DNA of 13,687 nt from Alphaproteobacteria bacterium (GTDB lineage: Bacteria > Pseudomonadota > Alphaproteobacteria > Caulobacterales > Caulobacteraceae): contig JAGWSE010000098.1 in assembly GCA_028869395.1 (NCBI GenBank), positions 1 through 13,687 of the forward strand. The letters run 5' to 3'. Made by a program: the position numbers and the translations under genes. The notes below the pieces were generated by a model, which was given only the letters and a program-made list of their open reading frames with translations, searched no databases and was not told where the DNA came from. Positions 5,586 to 12,995 of the stretch are shown here, piece by piece. How positions within the stretch are numbered: position 1 is the first letter of the stretch; the number at the start of each line of letters is the position of its first letter.

Positions 5586-6308
5586 CTAGTTCATCGCCGC
5601 CATGAAGCTGCTGTCGCCGCCGCGGGCCAGGATCACCGACTGGGCGTCGATGTGGCGGCCGCGCTCGTCGAGCTCCAGGTGCACGTGGTTGGTGATGCCC
5701 GGGTAGCGCGACTGCAGGCTGAGCGCCGTTCCGATCGGGCGGCCCAGCGCCACGCTCTGGCCCACCCGCACATCCGGACGCACGTAGAACACCCGCGCCT
5801 CGAGCTTCAGCGCCGGATTGTCGATCTGCACGTAGCGGAGCTGCAGGTTGCCCGGATAGGCGTAGCCGATCCTGGCCACATAGCCCGAGATCGGCGCCAC
5901 CACCGTCTGGCCGGGCCGGGAGTCGTAGTCGACGCCCTCGTGTTCGCGCTCACCCCCGTCGCGGACCGCGTGGAAATAGCCGTAGCCGTAGGCGTCGTGG
6001 CCGCGCGGCGGCCCGCCGGTGGGATTGGCGAAGTCGGGCGCGCCGTCGCCGTCGATGTCGATGCCCTCCCATTCGGGACCGAGCGGAAGCGCCGGCTGCA
6101 GATGCGGCGGCTGGGTGAGCGCGGCGAGCGCGATGTGCCGCGGGCGGCTCTGATGGCGCAGACTGGAGCGCACCGCCGCCTCGGCGACCCCGAGCGACCC
6201 CACAGCAACAGCCAGCGCCATCGCCAGCATGGGCGCGCCCGCCAGATGCTCCAGACGCTGCCGGATCCAGTGAACAAGCTTGACTGTCGAGATGAAGGCC
6301 GATCGCAT
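5586..6308 (-). CDS. M23 family metallopeptidase (LytM-type peptidoglycan endopeptidase)
   Basis: Zinc peptidase expected to cut peptidoglycan cross-bridges in the periplasm. In the 240-residue protein, residues about 26-45 (PMLAMALAVAVGSLGVAEAA) form an N-terminal membrane anchor or uncleaved signal. The catalytic domain (about 105-225) has the zinc motifs H123-x3-D127 (HEGVDYD) and H208-x-H210 (NHVHLEL), with PGQTVVAPISGYVARIGY between them, so it looks catalytically complete. Just before the domain, D84-x-D86-x-D88-G-x2-D92 resembles a calcium-binding loop. ATG 6308 is chosen because it precedes the membrane segment, although its ribosome binding site is weak (GAGG 13 bases upstream). It is convergent with the glycine-rich gene and divergent from the phosphoesterase pair. 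Confidence 0.88.
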   Translation of the reverse strand: MRSAFISTVKLVHWIRQRLEHLAGAPMLAMALAVAVGSLGVAEAAVRSSLRHQSRPRHIALAALTQPPHLQPALPLGPEWEGIDIDGDGAPDFANPTGGPPRGHDAYGYGYFHAVRDGGEREHEGVDYDSRPGQTVVAPISGYVARIGYAYPGNLQLRYVQIDNPALKLEARVFYVRPDVRVGQSVALGRPIGTALSLQSRYPGITNHVHLELDERGRHIDAQSVILARGGDSSFMAAMN

Positions 6309-6544
6309 GCCGGCCCAGATGCCTCAAAGGATCGCCTCCATTGATGCGTCATCTCGCCGCGAAGCGATAACAACTTCGGCGCCACGAGGATATTGCGGCG
6401 CGATCCCGCACTCTTGTTGGCGAGACTGTGGCGGTTGCAATTTCGGGGGCGCCCCTTCGACAATCTCCGCCCGCGCACGCGGACGCTTGCACGATCGTCG
6501 CATATGGGCCCTAGCTTCACCCTCAGTTGAGCGGGGGGACGACG
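6309..6544. promoter_or_regulatory. Divergent promoter region of the M23 and phosphoesterase genes
   Basis: A 236-base intergenic region without a credible gene. On the plus strand TTGCAC (6487-6492) and CTAGCTT (6511-6517) could be -35 and -10 elements for the phosphoesterase gene, at imperfect spacing. The perfect 8-base palindrome ACGATCGT (6491-6498) overlaps the -35 candidate. No Pho box is seen here. Confidence 0.3.
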
Positions 6545-9466
6545 ATGGCGGATCCGGCGAAGGCCTGGGCGTTGGCGGCGGCGCTGATGGCGGCAGGGGC
6601 GGCGGCGCCGGCGATGGCCGCGGCGCTGCAGACGGGCGAGCTCACGCCCACGGGGGATGCGATCACGCCGGCGGCGGCGCCGGGGGCGATCTTCCAGAAG
6701 CTCAACCCCGACCTGCCGGACGCGCCCGGATACACGGCGGGTCAGGCCTCCGCCGTGGCGCTGTCCCCCGACGGGCGGACGCTGCTGATCCTGACCAGCG
6801 GCTTCAACCGCATGCTGGGACCCGACGGGAAGCCGCTGCTGAGCCAGTCAAACGAGTACGTGTTCGTCTACGACGTGGCCGGCGCGCAGCCGAAGAAGCT
6901 GCAGGTCATCCAGGTCCCCGACACCTTCATCGGCATCGGCTGGGCGCCCGCCGGCGACCGGTTCTTCGTCTCGGGCGGCGTCGACGACGACGTGCTGGAA
7001 TACGTGGCCGGCCCGGGCGGATTCGCCAAGGCCCGGACCTTCCCGCTGGGCCACAAGGCGGGCCTTGGCCTGGAGGTGAAGCCGGAAGCGGCGGGCCTGG
7101 CGGTCAGCCCCGACGGCAAGCGGCTGCTGGTGGCCAACCTGCAGAACGATTCCGTGACCCTGATCGAGCTCGCGACGGGGGCGATGAGCGAGCTGGACCT
7201 GAGGCCCGGCGTGCACGACCCCAAGCGGGTGGGCGAACCCGGCGGGACCTTCCCCCGCGCGGTGGCCTGGGTGTCCGACTCCAAGGCCTATGTCGCGAGC
7301 GAGCGTGACCGCGAGATCATCGCGCTGCGGCTGGGGCCGCGCGGGCTTGCGCTCGGCAAGCGCATCGCCGTGCGCGGCCAGCCCGTGGCGCTGACCGCCA
7401 GCGCACGGGCGGAGCGCCTCTACGCCGCGCTCGACAACACCGACGGCGTGGCGGTGGTCGACCCGCGCACCGACCGGCTGCTGGAGACCATTCCGACCGC
7501 CGCGCCGCCCGCGGTGCTGGCCCGCACGGGTCCGCTGGGCGGAGCGGGCAGCAACAGCCTGACGCTGACCCCGGACCCGCACACCCTGCTGGTGGCGAAC
7601 GGCGGTGAGAATGCGGTGGCCGTGGTGCGGCTGGACGATCGGGCGGCGGGCGTGAAGCCGGCGCCGGCCAAGCGTCGCCGCGGCGGCGACGACGACGACG
7701 AGGCGCCGCCGGCGGCGAAGTCGGAGGTGGTGGGCCTGATCCCCACCGGCTGGTACCCAACCGGCGTCGCCATGCGGCCCGACGGGCGGCAGATCTATGC
7801 GGTCAACGGCAAGTCGATCCCGGGCCCCAATCCGGACGCCTGCCGCAACAACCTGTCGATCGCGCGCGATGCGCGCTTCGCCTGCGGCGCCACCAACACC
7901 TATGTGTGGCAGCTGGAGAAGGCCGGCTTCCTGACGCTGCCGACGCCGACGCCCGCCGAGCTCGGCCAGCTGACCCGTCAGACCGCCTTTAACGACCACT
8001 TCCCGGGGACCCAGGACACCCGCGCCGCGGAAGCGACGATGGCGTTCCTGCGCCGGCGCATCCATCACGTGATCTACATCGTGAAGGAGAACCGCACCTA
8101 CGATCAGATCCTGGGCGACCTGGAGGTGGGCAACGGCGATCCGAAGCTGGCGGTGTTCGGCCACGCGATCACGCCCAACCAGCACGCGCTGGCCCGCCGG
8201 TTCGTGGACCTCGACAACTTCCTGGACAGCGGGGAGAGCTCGAACACCGGCTGGAACTGGTCAACGGCGGCGCGCACCAACGACTGGACCGAGCGCGAGG
8301 CGCCGGTGAACTACGCCGTGCGCGGGCTGCAGTACGACCAGGAGGGCGACAACCGGAACCTCAACGTCGGCTTCGCCACCACCGACGAGCGGCTGAAGGC
8401 CGATCCTCTGGGCCCGGCCGATCCCAACATGCTGCCAGGAGCCCGCGACGTGGCCGCGCCCGACGGCCCGGGCGGCGAGGCGGGCGCCGGCTACATCTGG
8501 AACGGGGCGCTGCGGGCGGGCCTGACCGTCCGCAACTGGGGCTTCTACGGCGACCTGGCGCTCTATGAGAAGGCGGCCGGCAAGCACCAGACGCCGCGCC
8601 TGCGCGAGCCCTGGAAGACCCACACCGTCGTCTTCACGCCGACCAAGGCGGCGCTGATGAAGATCACCGACCCGTACTTCCGCGGCTTCGACCAGGCGTT
8701 CCCGGACTACTGGCGCTACAAGGAATGGGAGCGCGAGTTCGACGGCTTCGAGAAGGCCGGCAAGGCGCCCAACCTGATGCTGGTCCGCCTGCCGCACGAC
8801 CACACGGGCGACTTCGCAGAGGGGATCGACGGGCTCAACTCGGTGGAGACCGAGGTCGCGGACAACGACTACGCCGTGGGCCTGCTGGTGCAGAAGGTGG
8901 CCAGGAGCCCCTTCGCCAAGGACACCCTGATCTTCATCGTCGAGGACGACGCCCAGGACGGACCCGATCACGTGGACGCCCACCGATCGGTGATGTTCGC
9001 CGTGGGTCCCTACGTGAAGCAGGGCGCGGTGGTCGCGACCCGCTACACGACGGTGAACCTGCTGCGCACCATGGAAGACGTGCTGGGCATCTCGCCGCTC
9101 GGCCTCAACGACGCCCTGGCCGAACCGATGGCGCAGATGTTCGACACCCACGCCTCCGGCGCCTGGACCTTCCAGGCCGCACCGTCGGCGATCCTGCGCT
9201 CGACGAAGCTGCCGCTGCCGCCGGAGACGGCGAAGGAGGCGGCCTGCGTGATCCGGCCCAAGCACAGCGGCGCCTATTGGGCCAAGGCGATGGCGGGGCA
9301 GGACTTCAGCGCCGAGGACCGGCTGAACACGCCGGCCTACAACCTGGCGCTCTGGCGCGGGCTGAAGGGCTCGGCGCCCTATCCTGCCGCACGCAACGGC
9401 GCGGACCTGCGGGCGCATCGGGGACGGCTGCTGGCCGCCTACCGGCGGGGCCCTTGCGCGTCCTGA
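6545..9466 (+). CDS. Bifunctional YncE-like beta-propeller / alkaline phosphatase-superfamily phosphoesterase
   Basis: A secreted two-domain protein of 973 residues. After a signal peptide (to about residue 27, AMAAA), residues about 30-480 are a YncE/YVTN-type beta-propeller. It has repeated blades with SPDGRTLLIL, SPDGKRLLVANLQNDSVTLIEL and RPDGRQIYAVN, and a low-complexity Arg/Asp linker near 375-390 (RRRGGDDDDE). From about 505 a phosphoesterase domain of the acid phosphatase/phospholipase C type follows. It starts HHVIYIVKENRTYDQILGD and continues through LDNFLDSGESSNTGWNWS to the metal-site region FIVEDDAQDGPDHVDAHRS near 795-810. The likely role is hydrolysis of phosphate esters outside the inner membrane; substrate unknown. 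ATG 6545 follows a G-rich binding site; TTG 6527 in frame is less likely. A second alkaline-phosphatase-superfamily gene follows after 82 bases. Confidence 0.92.
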   Translation: MADPAKAWALAAALMAAGAAAPAMAAALQTGELTPTGDAITPAAAPGAIFQKLNPDLPDAPGYTAGQASAVALSPDGRTLLILTSGFNRMLGPDGKPLLSQSNEYVFVYDVAGAQPKKLQVIQVPDTFIGIGWAPAGDRFFVSGGVDDDVLEYVAGPGGFAKARTFPLGHKAGLGLEVKPEAAGLAVSPDGKRLLVANLQNDSVTLIELATGAMSELDLRPGVHDPKRVGEPGGTFPRAVAWVSDSKAYVASERDREIIALRLGPRGLALGKRIAVRGQPVALTASARAERLYAALDNTDGVAVVDPRTDRLLETIPTAAPPAVLARTGPLGGAGSNSLTLTPDPHTLLVANGGENAVAVVRLDDRAAGVKPAPAKRRRGGDDDDEAPPAAKSEVVGLIPTGWYPTGVAMRPDGRQIYAVNGKSIPGPNPDACRNNLSIARDARFACGATNTYVWQLEKAGFLTLPTPTPAELGQLTRQTAFNDHFPGTQDTRAAEATMAFLRRRIHHVIYIVKENRTYDQILGDLEVGNGDPKLAVFGHAITPNQHALARRFVDLDNFLDSGESSNTGWNWSTAARTNDWTEREAPVNYAVRGLQYDQEGDNRNLNVGFATTDERLKADPLGPADPNMLPGARDVAAPDGPGGEAGAGYIWNGALRAGLTVRNWGFYGDLALYEKAAGKHQTPRLREPWKTHTVVFTPTKAALMKITDPYFRGFDQAFPDYWRYKEWEREFDGFEKAGKAPNLMLVRLPHDHTGDFAEGIDGLNSVETEVADNDYAVGLLVQKVARSPFAKDTLIFIVEDDAQDGPDHVDAHRSVMFAVGPYVKQGAVVATRYTTVNLLRTMEDVLGISPLGLNDALAEPMAQMFDTHASGAWTFQAAPSAILRSTKLPLPPETAKEAACVIRPKHSGAYWAKAMAGQDFSAEDRLNTPAYNLALWRGLKGSAPYPAARNGADLRAHRGRLLAAYRRGPCAS

Positions 9467-9548
9467 CGACTCGGACAACGCAGCGGCCGAACTGTCATCT
9501 TCCGCGTGCGAAGGTGCGGCCGCTCCACCTCTTCCTGCGAGACATCCT

Positions 9549-11390
9549 GTGCCCGTCGTATCCCGCTTCCTCCGCCGCGCCGCCCTGTCGACCGGACTGT
9601 CCACCGGACTGGCGACCGGACTGGCGCTGTGCATCGCCTCGGCCGCCCAGGCCAGGCCGCACAACGTCATCATCTTCGTGGCCGACGGACTGCGCTCGCA
9701 CATCGTGACGCCCCGGACGGCGCCGGCGCTGGCCGCCCTGCGCCGCGAGGGCGTGGACTTCCAGAACAGCCACTCGCTCTATCCGACGGTCACCACGCCG
9801 AACGGCTCGGCGATCGCCACCGGCCACTACCTGGGCGACACGGGCGACTTCGGGAACATGCTCTTTGTCGGCCGGCCGCTGTCGCCGAAGTCGACCTCCT
9901 CCGTCGTGCCGCTGGAGGACGACGGCGTCCAGGCGCAGATGAACGCCCGCTACGGCGGCGACTACCTGGGCGAGGAGAGCTTCGTCGAGGCGGCCCGGGC
10001 GCAGGGCTACGCCACCGCCGTGGTGGGCAAGCTCGGGCCCGCCGGGGTGCAGGACGTCCGCGACCGCGACGGCCGGGGCATCCTGATCGACGACGGCACG
10101 GGCCGGAGCTTCGGCGTCCCGCTGCCGCCGGACGTGGCGGCGGCCATCCAGGCCGCGGGCCTGCCGGTCGAGGCGCCGTTCCGCGGCGCGAACGCGGCCG
10201 TCGGCAGCTTCGACAAACCCGGGACGAAGGTGGCCAACGTCGTCCAGCAGGACTGGTTCGTCGACGTCGCCACGAAGGTGCTGCTGCCGCGGTTCAAGGC
10301 CGAGAAGAAGCCGTTCGTGCTGGTCTTCTGGTCGCGCGATCCGGACGGCACCCAGCACGGCGAGGGCGACAGCCTGAACAGCCTGACGCCCGGCATCAAC
10401 GGGCCTACGACCATGGCGGCGATCCGCAATGCGTCGAACGACCTGCAGGCGCTGCGCGCGGCGGTGGCGAAGCTGGGGCTGGCGGCCGACACCGACATCG
10501 TGGTCACCGCCGACCACGGCTTCTCGGTGGAATCGCGCCAGAGCCGAACCAGCGTCTCGGCGACCTATCGCTATCCGGACGTGCCGGCGGGATTCTTGCC
10601 GCCGACCTTCGCGGCCATCGACCTCGCCCAGGCGCTGGGCCTGCCGCTGTACGACCCCGCAGGGCGGCCGGTGGACCCCAAGTCCGGCCAGCGGCCGCGC
10701 GGCGGCGCCCTGATCGGACCGGATCCGACGCACCCCGAGATCGTCATCGCGCCGAACGGCGGGACCGACCTGATCTACCTGCCGGGGGCCGACGCCAAGG
10801 CGCTGGCCCCGCGGGTGGTCGAGGCGCTGACCCGCGAGGACTACACGGGCGCGATCTTCGTGCGCGACGCGCTGGGCTCCCTTCCCGGGACGCTGCCGAC
10901 CAGCGCCGTCGGGCTGGCCGGGGATGCGCGGACCATCGCGCCGGACATCGTGGTGGGCTTCCGCAGCTTCTCCACCGGATGCGCCGACCCCGAGGTTTGC
11001 GGCGCCGAGGTGGCCGACACCGACCTGCAGCAGGGCCAGGGCATCCACGGCTCCTTCGGCCGCCAGGACACCCACAACTTCATGGCCGCGACCGGCCCCG
11101 ACTTCCGCAAGCGGTTCGTCGACCCGGACCCGGTGAGCAACGCCGACTGGGCGCCGACGCTGGCGCACGCGCTGAAGATCGATTTCCCCGCGCGCGGGCA
11201 TGCGACGGGCCGGGCGATGACGGAAGCCCTGGCGAAGGGCGAGACCACGCCGCGCGTGCGGCGCTACACCCTGCGCTCGGCCCCGGCCGCGAACGGGTTC
11301 GTGACGGTCCTCGACGGTCAGACGGCGGACGGCCGCCGATATTTCGACGCAGCCGGCATGCCCGGACGCACGCTGGGGCTGAGGCCCTAG
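9549..11390 (+). CDS. Secreted alkaline phosphatase-family protein (nucleotide pyrophosphatase/phosphodiesterase type)
   Basis: A 613-residue exported hydrolase of the type I phosphodiesterase/nucleotide pyrophosphatase group, expected to cleave phosphodiester or phosphomonoester bonds with two metals. It starts at GTG 9549, chosen because a signal peptide follows (ending SAAQA, residue 35); the ribosome binding site is weak. Metal and catalytic elements are all visible: D46 in FVADGLRS, the nucleophile T82 in PTVTTPN, the Asp/His pair in SRDPDGTQHGEGD, VVTADHGFS, and a final His in GIHGSFG. About 300 residues between these include a Cys-bearing insert (STGCADPEVCGAE). The family suggests a phosphate-scavenging role. 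It lies 82 bases after the propeller/phosphoesterase gene on the same strand, probably one transcript, and ends 11 bases before a convergent gene. Confidence 0.9.
   Translation: MPVVSRFLRRAALSTGLSTGLATGLALCIASAAQARPHNVIIFVADGLRSHIVTPRTAPALAALRREGVDFQNSHSLYPTVTTPNGSAIATGHYLGDTGDFGNMLFVGRPLSPKSTSSVVPLEDDGVQAQMNARYGGDYLGEESFVEAARAQGYATAVVGKLGPAGVQDVRDRDGRGILIDDGTGRSFGVPLPPDVAAAIQAAGLPVEAPFRGANAAVGSFDKPGTKVANVVQQDWFVDVATKVLLPRFKAEKKPFVLVFWSRDPDGTQHGEGDSLNSLTPGINGPTTMAAIRNASNDLQALRAAVAKLGLAADTDIVVTADHGFSVESRQSRTSVSATYRYPDVPAGFLPPTFAAIDLAQALGLPLYDPAGRPVDPKSGQRPRGGALIGPDPTHPEIVIAPNGGTDLIYLPGADAKALAPRVVEALTREDYTGAIFVRDALGSLPGTLPTSAVGLAGDARTIAPDIVVGFRSFSTGCADPEVCGAEVADTDLQQGQGIHGSFGRQDTHNFMAATGPDFRKRFVDPDPVSNADWAPTLAHALKIDFPARGHATGRAMTEALAKGETTPRVRRYTLRSAPAANGFVTVLDGQTADGRRYFDAAGMPGRTLGLRP
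9585..9620 (+). repeat. Three tandem 12-base units inside a signal peptide
   Basis: CTGTCGACCGGA, CTGTCCACCGGA and CTGGCGACCGGA follow each other directly and encode Leu-Ser-Thr-Gly, Leu-Ser-Thr-Gly and Leu-Ala-Thr-Gly. They form the front of the hydrophobic core of the signal peptide of the second phosphoesterase. Copy-number change would stay in frame and alter only the length of that core. Confidence 0.8.
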
Positions 11391-11411
11391 CGGCCGCAGG
11401 TCTAGCGGCCG
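11391..11411. terminator. Hairpin between convergent stop codons
   Basis: CGGCCGC (11391-11397) pairs perfectly with GCGGCCG (11405-11411) around a seven-base loop. It starts one base after the phosphoesterase stop and overlaps the last codons of the L,D-transpeptidase gene. Without a T tract it is only a candidate bidirectional terminator. CTAGCGGCCG also occurs twice as a direct repeat (11387-11396 and 11402-11411). Confidence 0.45.
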
Positions 11412-12121
11412 GTGGTCAGGGGCGCGGAGGCGTCGGCGGAAGCGGCGGCGGCCTGGTCCTGCTGCGACCGGTAGAGGGCGAAATCCGGGAAGACGTCGGC
11501 CAGGGGCTTGTCCTCGGGCAGGACGTAGACCACGCCGCCGTCGCCCTTGAAGGACGGTTGGACGATCCGCGCATAGAACTGGAACGGCAGGTTGATGCAG
11601 CCGTAGGTGATGCGGTTGTCCTTCGGCGTGCGCGACTTGAGCCGCTCGAACCGATGCTCCTTCGGCGCGCCCTGGATCACCGGATGCATCGAGATGGCGT
11701 CGCCGTAGTCGACCCACAGCACCTCGCGGCCCGACCGGTCGCGGCCGTAGCGGGCGATGAAGCGGCCGGCCGGCGTGGTCCGCTCGTCGGGCTTGATCGC
11801 CGAGAGCGGCATGTCGCCGATGCCCGGCAGGGAACCGTCGCCGCGGGCGAGGCCCACGAGCGCCGGCGCGCGGCCCCGCAGACGGCCCTCGGGACCGAAG
11901 ACGAACACCTCGGCGGCCACCTTGTCGACGACCGCGAACGGGCGGCCGTTGGCGTCGCCCGACTCGACGGCCCAGCGGGCCAGGTCGGTCACGGTGGCCG
12001 AAGGCGCGGCCGCGACAGCACGCGCGTGCGCGTGCCGGGCGGCCGCCAGACCGGAGCCGCCCGACGCCACGCCGAGCGTCAGCGCCAAGACCGCCAGGGC
12101 GATCCTTGCGGATTTCGGCAT
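11402..12121 (-). CDS. L,D-transpeptidase (YkuD domain), periplasmic
   Basis: Forms 3-3 cross-links in peptidoglycan or attaches proteins to it, using a catalytic cysteine. The 239-residue protein has a signal peptide (about residues 1-28) and a basic His/Arg/Ala linker. A YkuD catalytic domain (about 60-205) follows, with H146 in ISMHPVIQG and the active-site motif DNRITYGCINLP (catalytic C175, after DN at 168-169). This DNR-xxYGCIN version is a recognisable YkuD subgroup and all key residues are present. The tail (about 218-239) is Ala/Gln/Ser-rich and probably disordered. ATG 12121 is preferred because GGAG lies seven bases upstream and the signal peptide begins there; the frame is open further upstream without sense. 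A small zipper lipoprotein gene precedes it by 89 bases on the same strand. It is convergent with the phosphoesterase pair. Confidence 0.9.
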   Translation of the reverse strand: MPKSARIALAVLALTLGVASGGSGLAAARHAHARAVAAAPSATVTDLARWAVESGDANGRPFAVVDKVAAEVFVFGPEGRLRGRAPALVGLARGDGSLPGIGDMPLSAIKPDERTTPAGRFIARYGRDRSGREVLWVDYGDAISMHPVIQGAPKEHRFERLKSRTPKDNRITYGCINLPFQFYARIVQPSFKGDGGVVYVLPEDKPLADVFPDFALYRSQQDQAAAASADASAPLTTGR

Positions 12122-12175
12122 GCAGACGCTCCGTGACCGAGGCAGGACCTCGGCCTTACTAGCCGAACGGAAGGC

Positions 12176-12207
12176 GGCCCGCCACGTCGCGGGACGTCCG
12201 CCGGGCC
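12176..12207 (-). terminator. Long imperfect hairpin after the zipper lipoprotein gene
   Basis: GGCCCG (12176-12181) pairs with CGGGCC (12202-12207). Inside these arms ACGTC (12184-12188) pairs with GACGT (12193-12197) around a four-base loop. It begins four bases after the lipoprotein stop codon, and no T tract follows. It could terminate or attenuate transcription between the lipoprotein and the L,D-transpeptidase. Confidence 0.4.
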
Positions 12208-12210
12208 TCG

Positions 12211-12534
12211 TCAGTGGCGCGCGCGGTGCGCCGTCGCGGCCTGTTCGAGCGCATCGACCCGTGGGGTGAGCTGGTCGAGGCGCGCATTGGCGTTGCGGGC
12301 GTCGGTCCCGGCCGCCTGGGCCGCGGCGTTGGCCGCATCGGCCTTCTGGCCGGCCTGCTCCGCCTTCTGGTCGGCGGCCTGCGCCTTCGCATCCACCGCA
12401 TCGACGCGCGTGTTCACCGCGGCGATGTGTTCGTCCACGTAGCTTTCCGTGGCGCAGGCGCTGAGGCCGAAGCTTCCGAGCGCGAGCGCGGCGATCAGCT
12501 TGATTCTCAGGTTCCGATTGGCAGCCTTGAGCAT
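12211..12534 (-). CDS. Small alanine-zipper (Lpp/OprI-like) lipoprotein
   Basis: A 107-residue lipoprotein. The signal peptide ends in the lipobox LSAC (Cys27). The mature chain starts CATESYVDEHIAAVNTRVDAVD and continues as an alanine-rich heptad helix, with ADQKAEQ and AGQKADAANAAAQAAG repeats, then ARLDQLTPRVDALEQ. This is the pattern of trimeric coiled-coil lipoproteins such as Lpp and OprI. Unlike Lpp it ends in HRARH, with no C-terminal lysine for covalent attachment to peptidoglycan, though internal lysines exist. No Lol-avoidance Asp follows the Cys (next residue Ala), so outer-membrane sorting is likely. AAGGGA lies six bases before ATG 12534. A TTGAT-N4-ATCAA box lies about 61 bases upstream, suggesting oxygen-responsive control. 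An L,D-transpeptidase gene follows after a hairpin. Confidence 0.8.
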   Translation of the reverse strand: MLKAANRNLRIKLIAALALGSFGLSACATESYVDEHIAAVNTRVDAVDAKAQAADQKAEQAGQKADAANAAAQAAGTDARNANARLDQLTPRVDALEQAATAHRARH

Positions 12535-12594
12535 GTCGCGTCCCTTGGTTCTGGATCCCAACGGCCCTATGAACCAAGTGAGCGGCGCCCCAGC

Positions 12595-12610
12595 GTTGAT
12601 CGAGATCAAC
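12595..12610 (-). promoter_or_regulatory. FixK/FNR-type binding site upstream of the zipper lipoprotein
   Basis: GTTGATC (12595-12601) and GATCAAC (12604-12610) form a 7-2-7 inverted repeat. It contains an exact TTGAT-N4-ATCAA, the consensus of FNR, Anr and alphaproteobacterial FixK/FnrL. Its centre is about 68 bases before ATG 12534. Placing the centre at -41.5 puts TTCATA at the -10 position on the minus strand and gives a leader of about 27 bases, the class II activator layout. Confidence 0.6.
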
Positions 12611-12648
12611 CGTGGCGATAATCGCGAAGCGATCAGATCGGGTGGCGG

Positions 12649-12969
12649 CTAGTGCTGGCTTTCCGGCATGCGCACGACGAGGCCGTCGAGCTCGTCGGAG
12701 ACCTTGATCTGGCAGGAGAGCCGGCTGTTCTCCTCGACCCCCTCGGCGAAATCGAGCATCGACTCCTCCATGGCCGACTTGTCGCCGGTCTTGGACAGCC
12801 AGGCGGGGTCGACATAGACGTGGCAGGTGGCGCAGGCGCAGGCGCCGCCGCAGTCGGCGTCGATGCCGGGGATGTTGTTCTTCACCGCGCCTTCCATGAC
12901 CGAAAGGCCGTTCTTCACGTCGATGACGTGCTCGGTCCCGTCGAACTCGATGTAGGTGATCTTCGCCAT
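12649..12969 (-). CDS. [2Fe-2S] ferredoxin, adrenodoxin/putidaredoxin type
   Basis: A cytosolic one-electron carrier of 106 residues. The four cluster ligands are C40, C46, C49 and C86, in the spacing C-x5-C-x2-C-x36-C that defines adrenodoxin-type ferredoxins (DADCGGACACATCHVYV, then SRLSCQIKVS). C44 is an extra cysteine inside the ligand loop. Other family landmarks are the start KITYIEFDGTEHVIDV, the acidic helix AMEESMLDFAE used for partner docking, and the end VVRMPESQH. Relatives pass electrons from a NAD(P)H-dependent FAD reductase to cytochrome P450s, or serve Fe-S and haem biosynthesis. The gene directly upstream on the same strand encodes such a reductase, so they probably work together. 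The 112-base spacer holds a hairpin. No P450 gene is in the window. Confidence 0.93.
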   Translation of the reverse strand: MAKITYIEFDGTEHVIDVKNGLSVMEGAVKNNIPGIDADCGGACACATCHVYVDPAWLSKTGDKSAMEESMLDFAEGVEENSRLSCQIKVSDELDGLVVRMPESQH

Positions 12970-12995
12970 CGGTGTTCCGTTCCGCCCCCCTAGAG

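Noticed and set aside
9492..9498. CTGTCAT, a half Pho box between the two phosphoesterase genes
   Set aside because: The second CTGTCAT repeat at the required 11-base period is absent, so one 7-base match is not enough to claim PhoB control.
9495..11717. A 740-codon open frame on the minus strand opposite the second phosphoesterase and the L,D-transpeptidase start region
   Set aside because: It is low-complexity, Arg/Val/His/Gly-rich and matches no family. It is the antisense frame of well-supported genes in GC-rich DNA.
9506..12136. An 876-codon open frame on the plus strand across the phosphoesterase and L,D-transpeptidase genes
   Set aside because: It is Arg/Gly/Ala-rich nonsense spanning two convergent genes with clear catalytic motifs in other frames.
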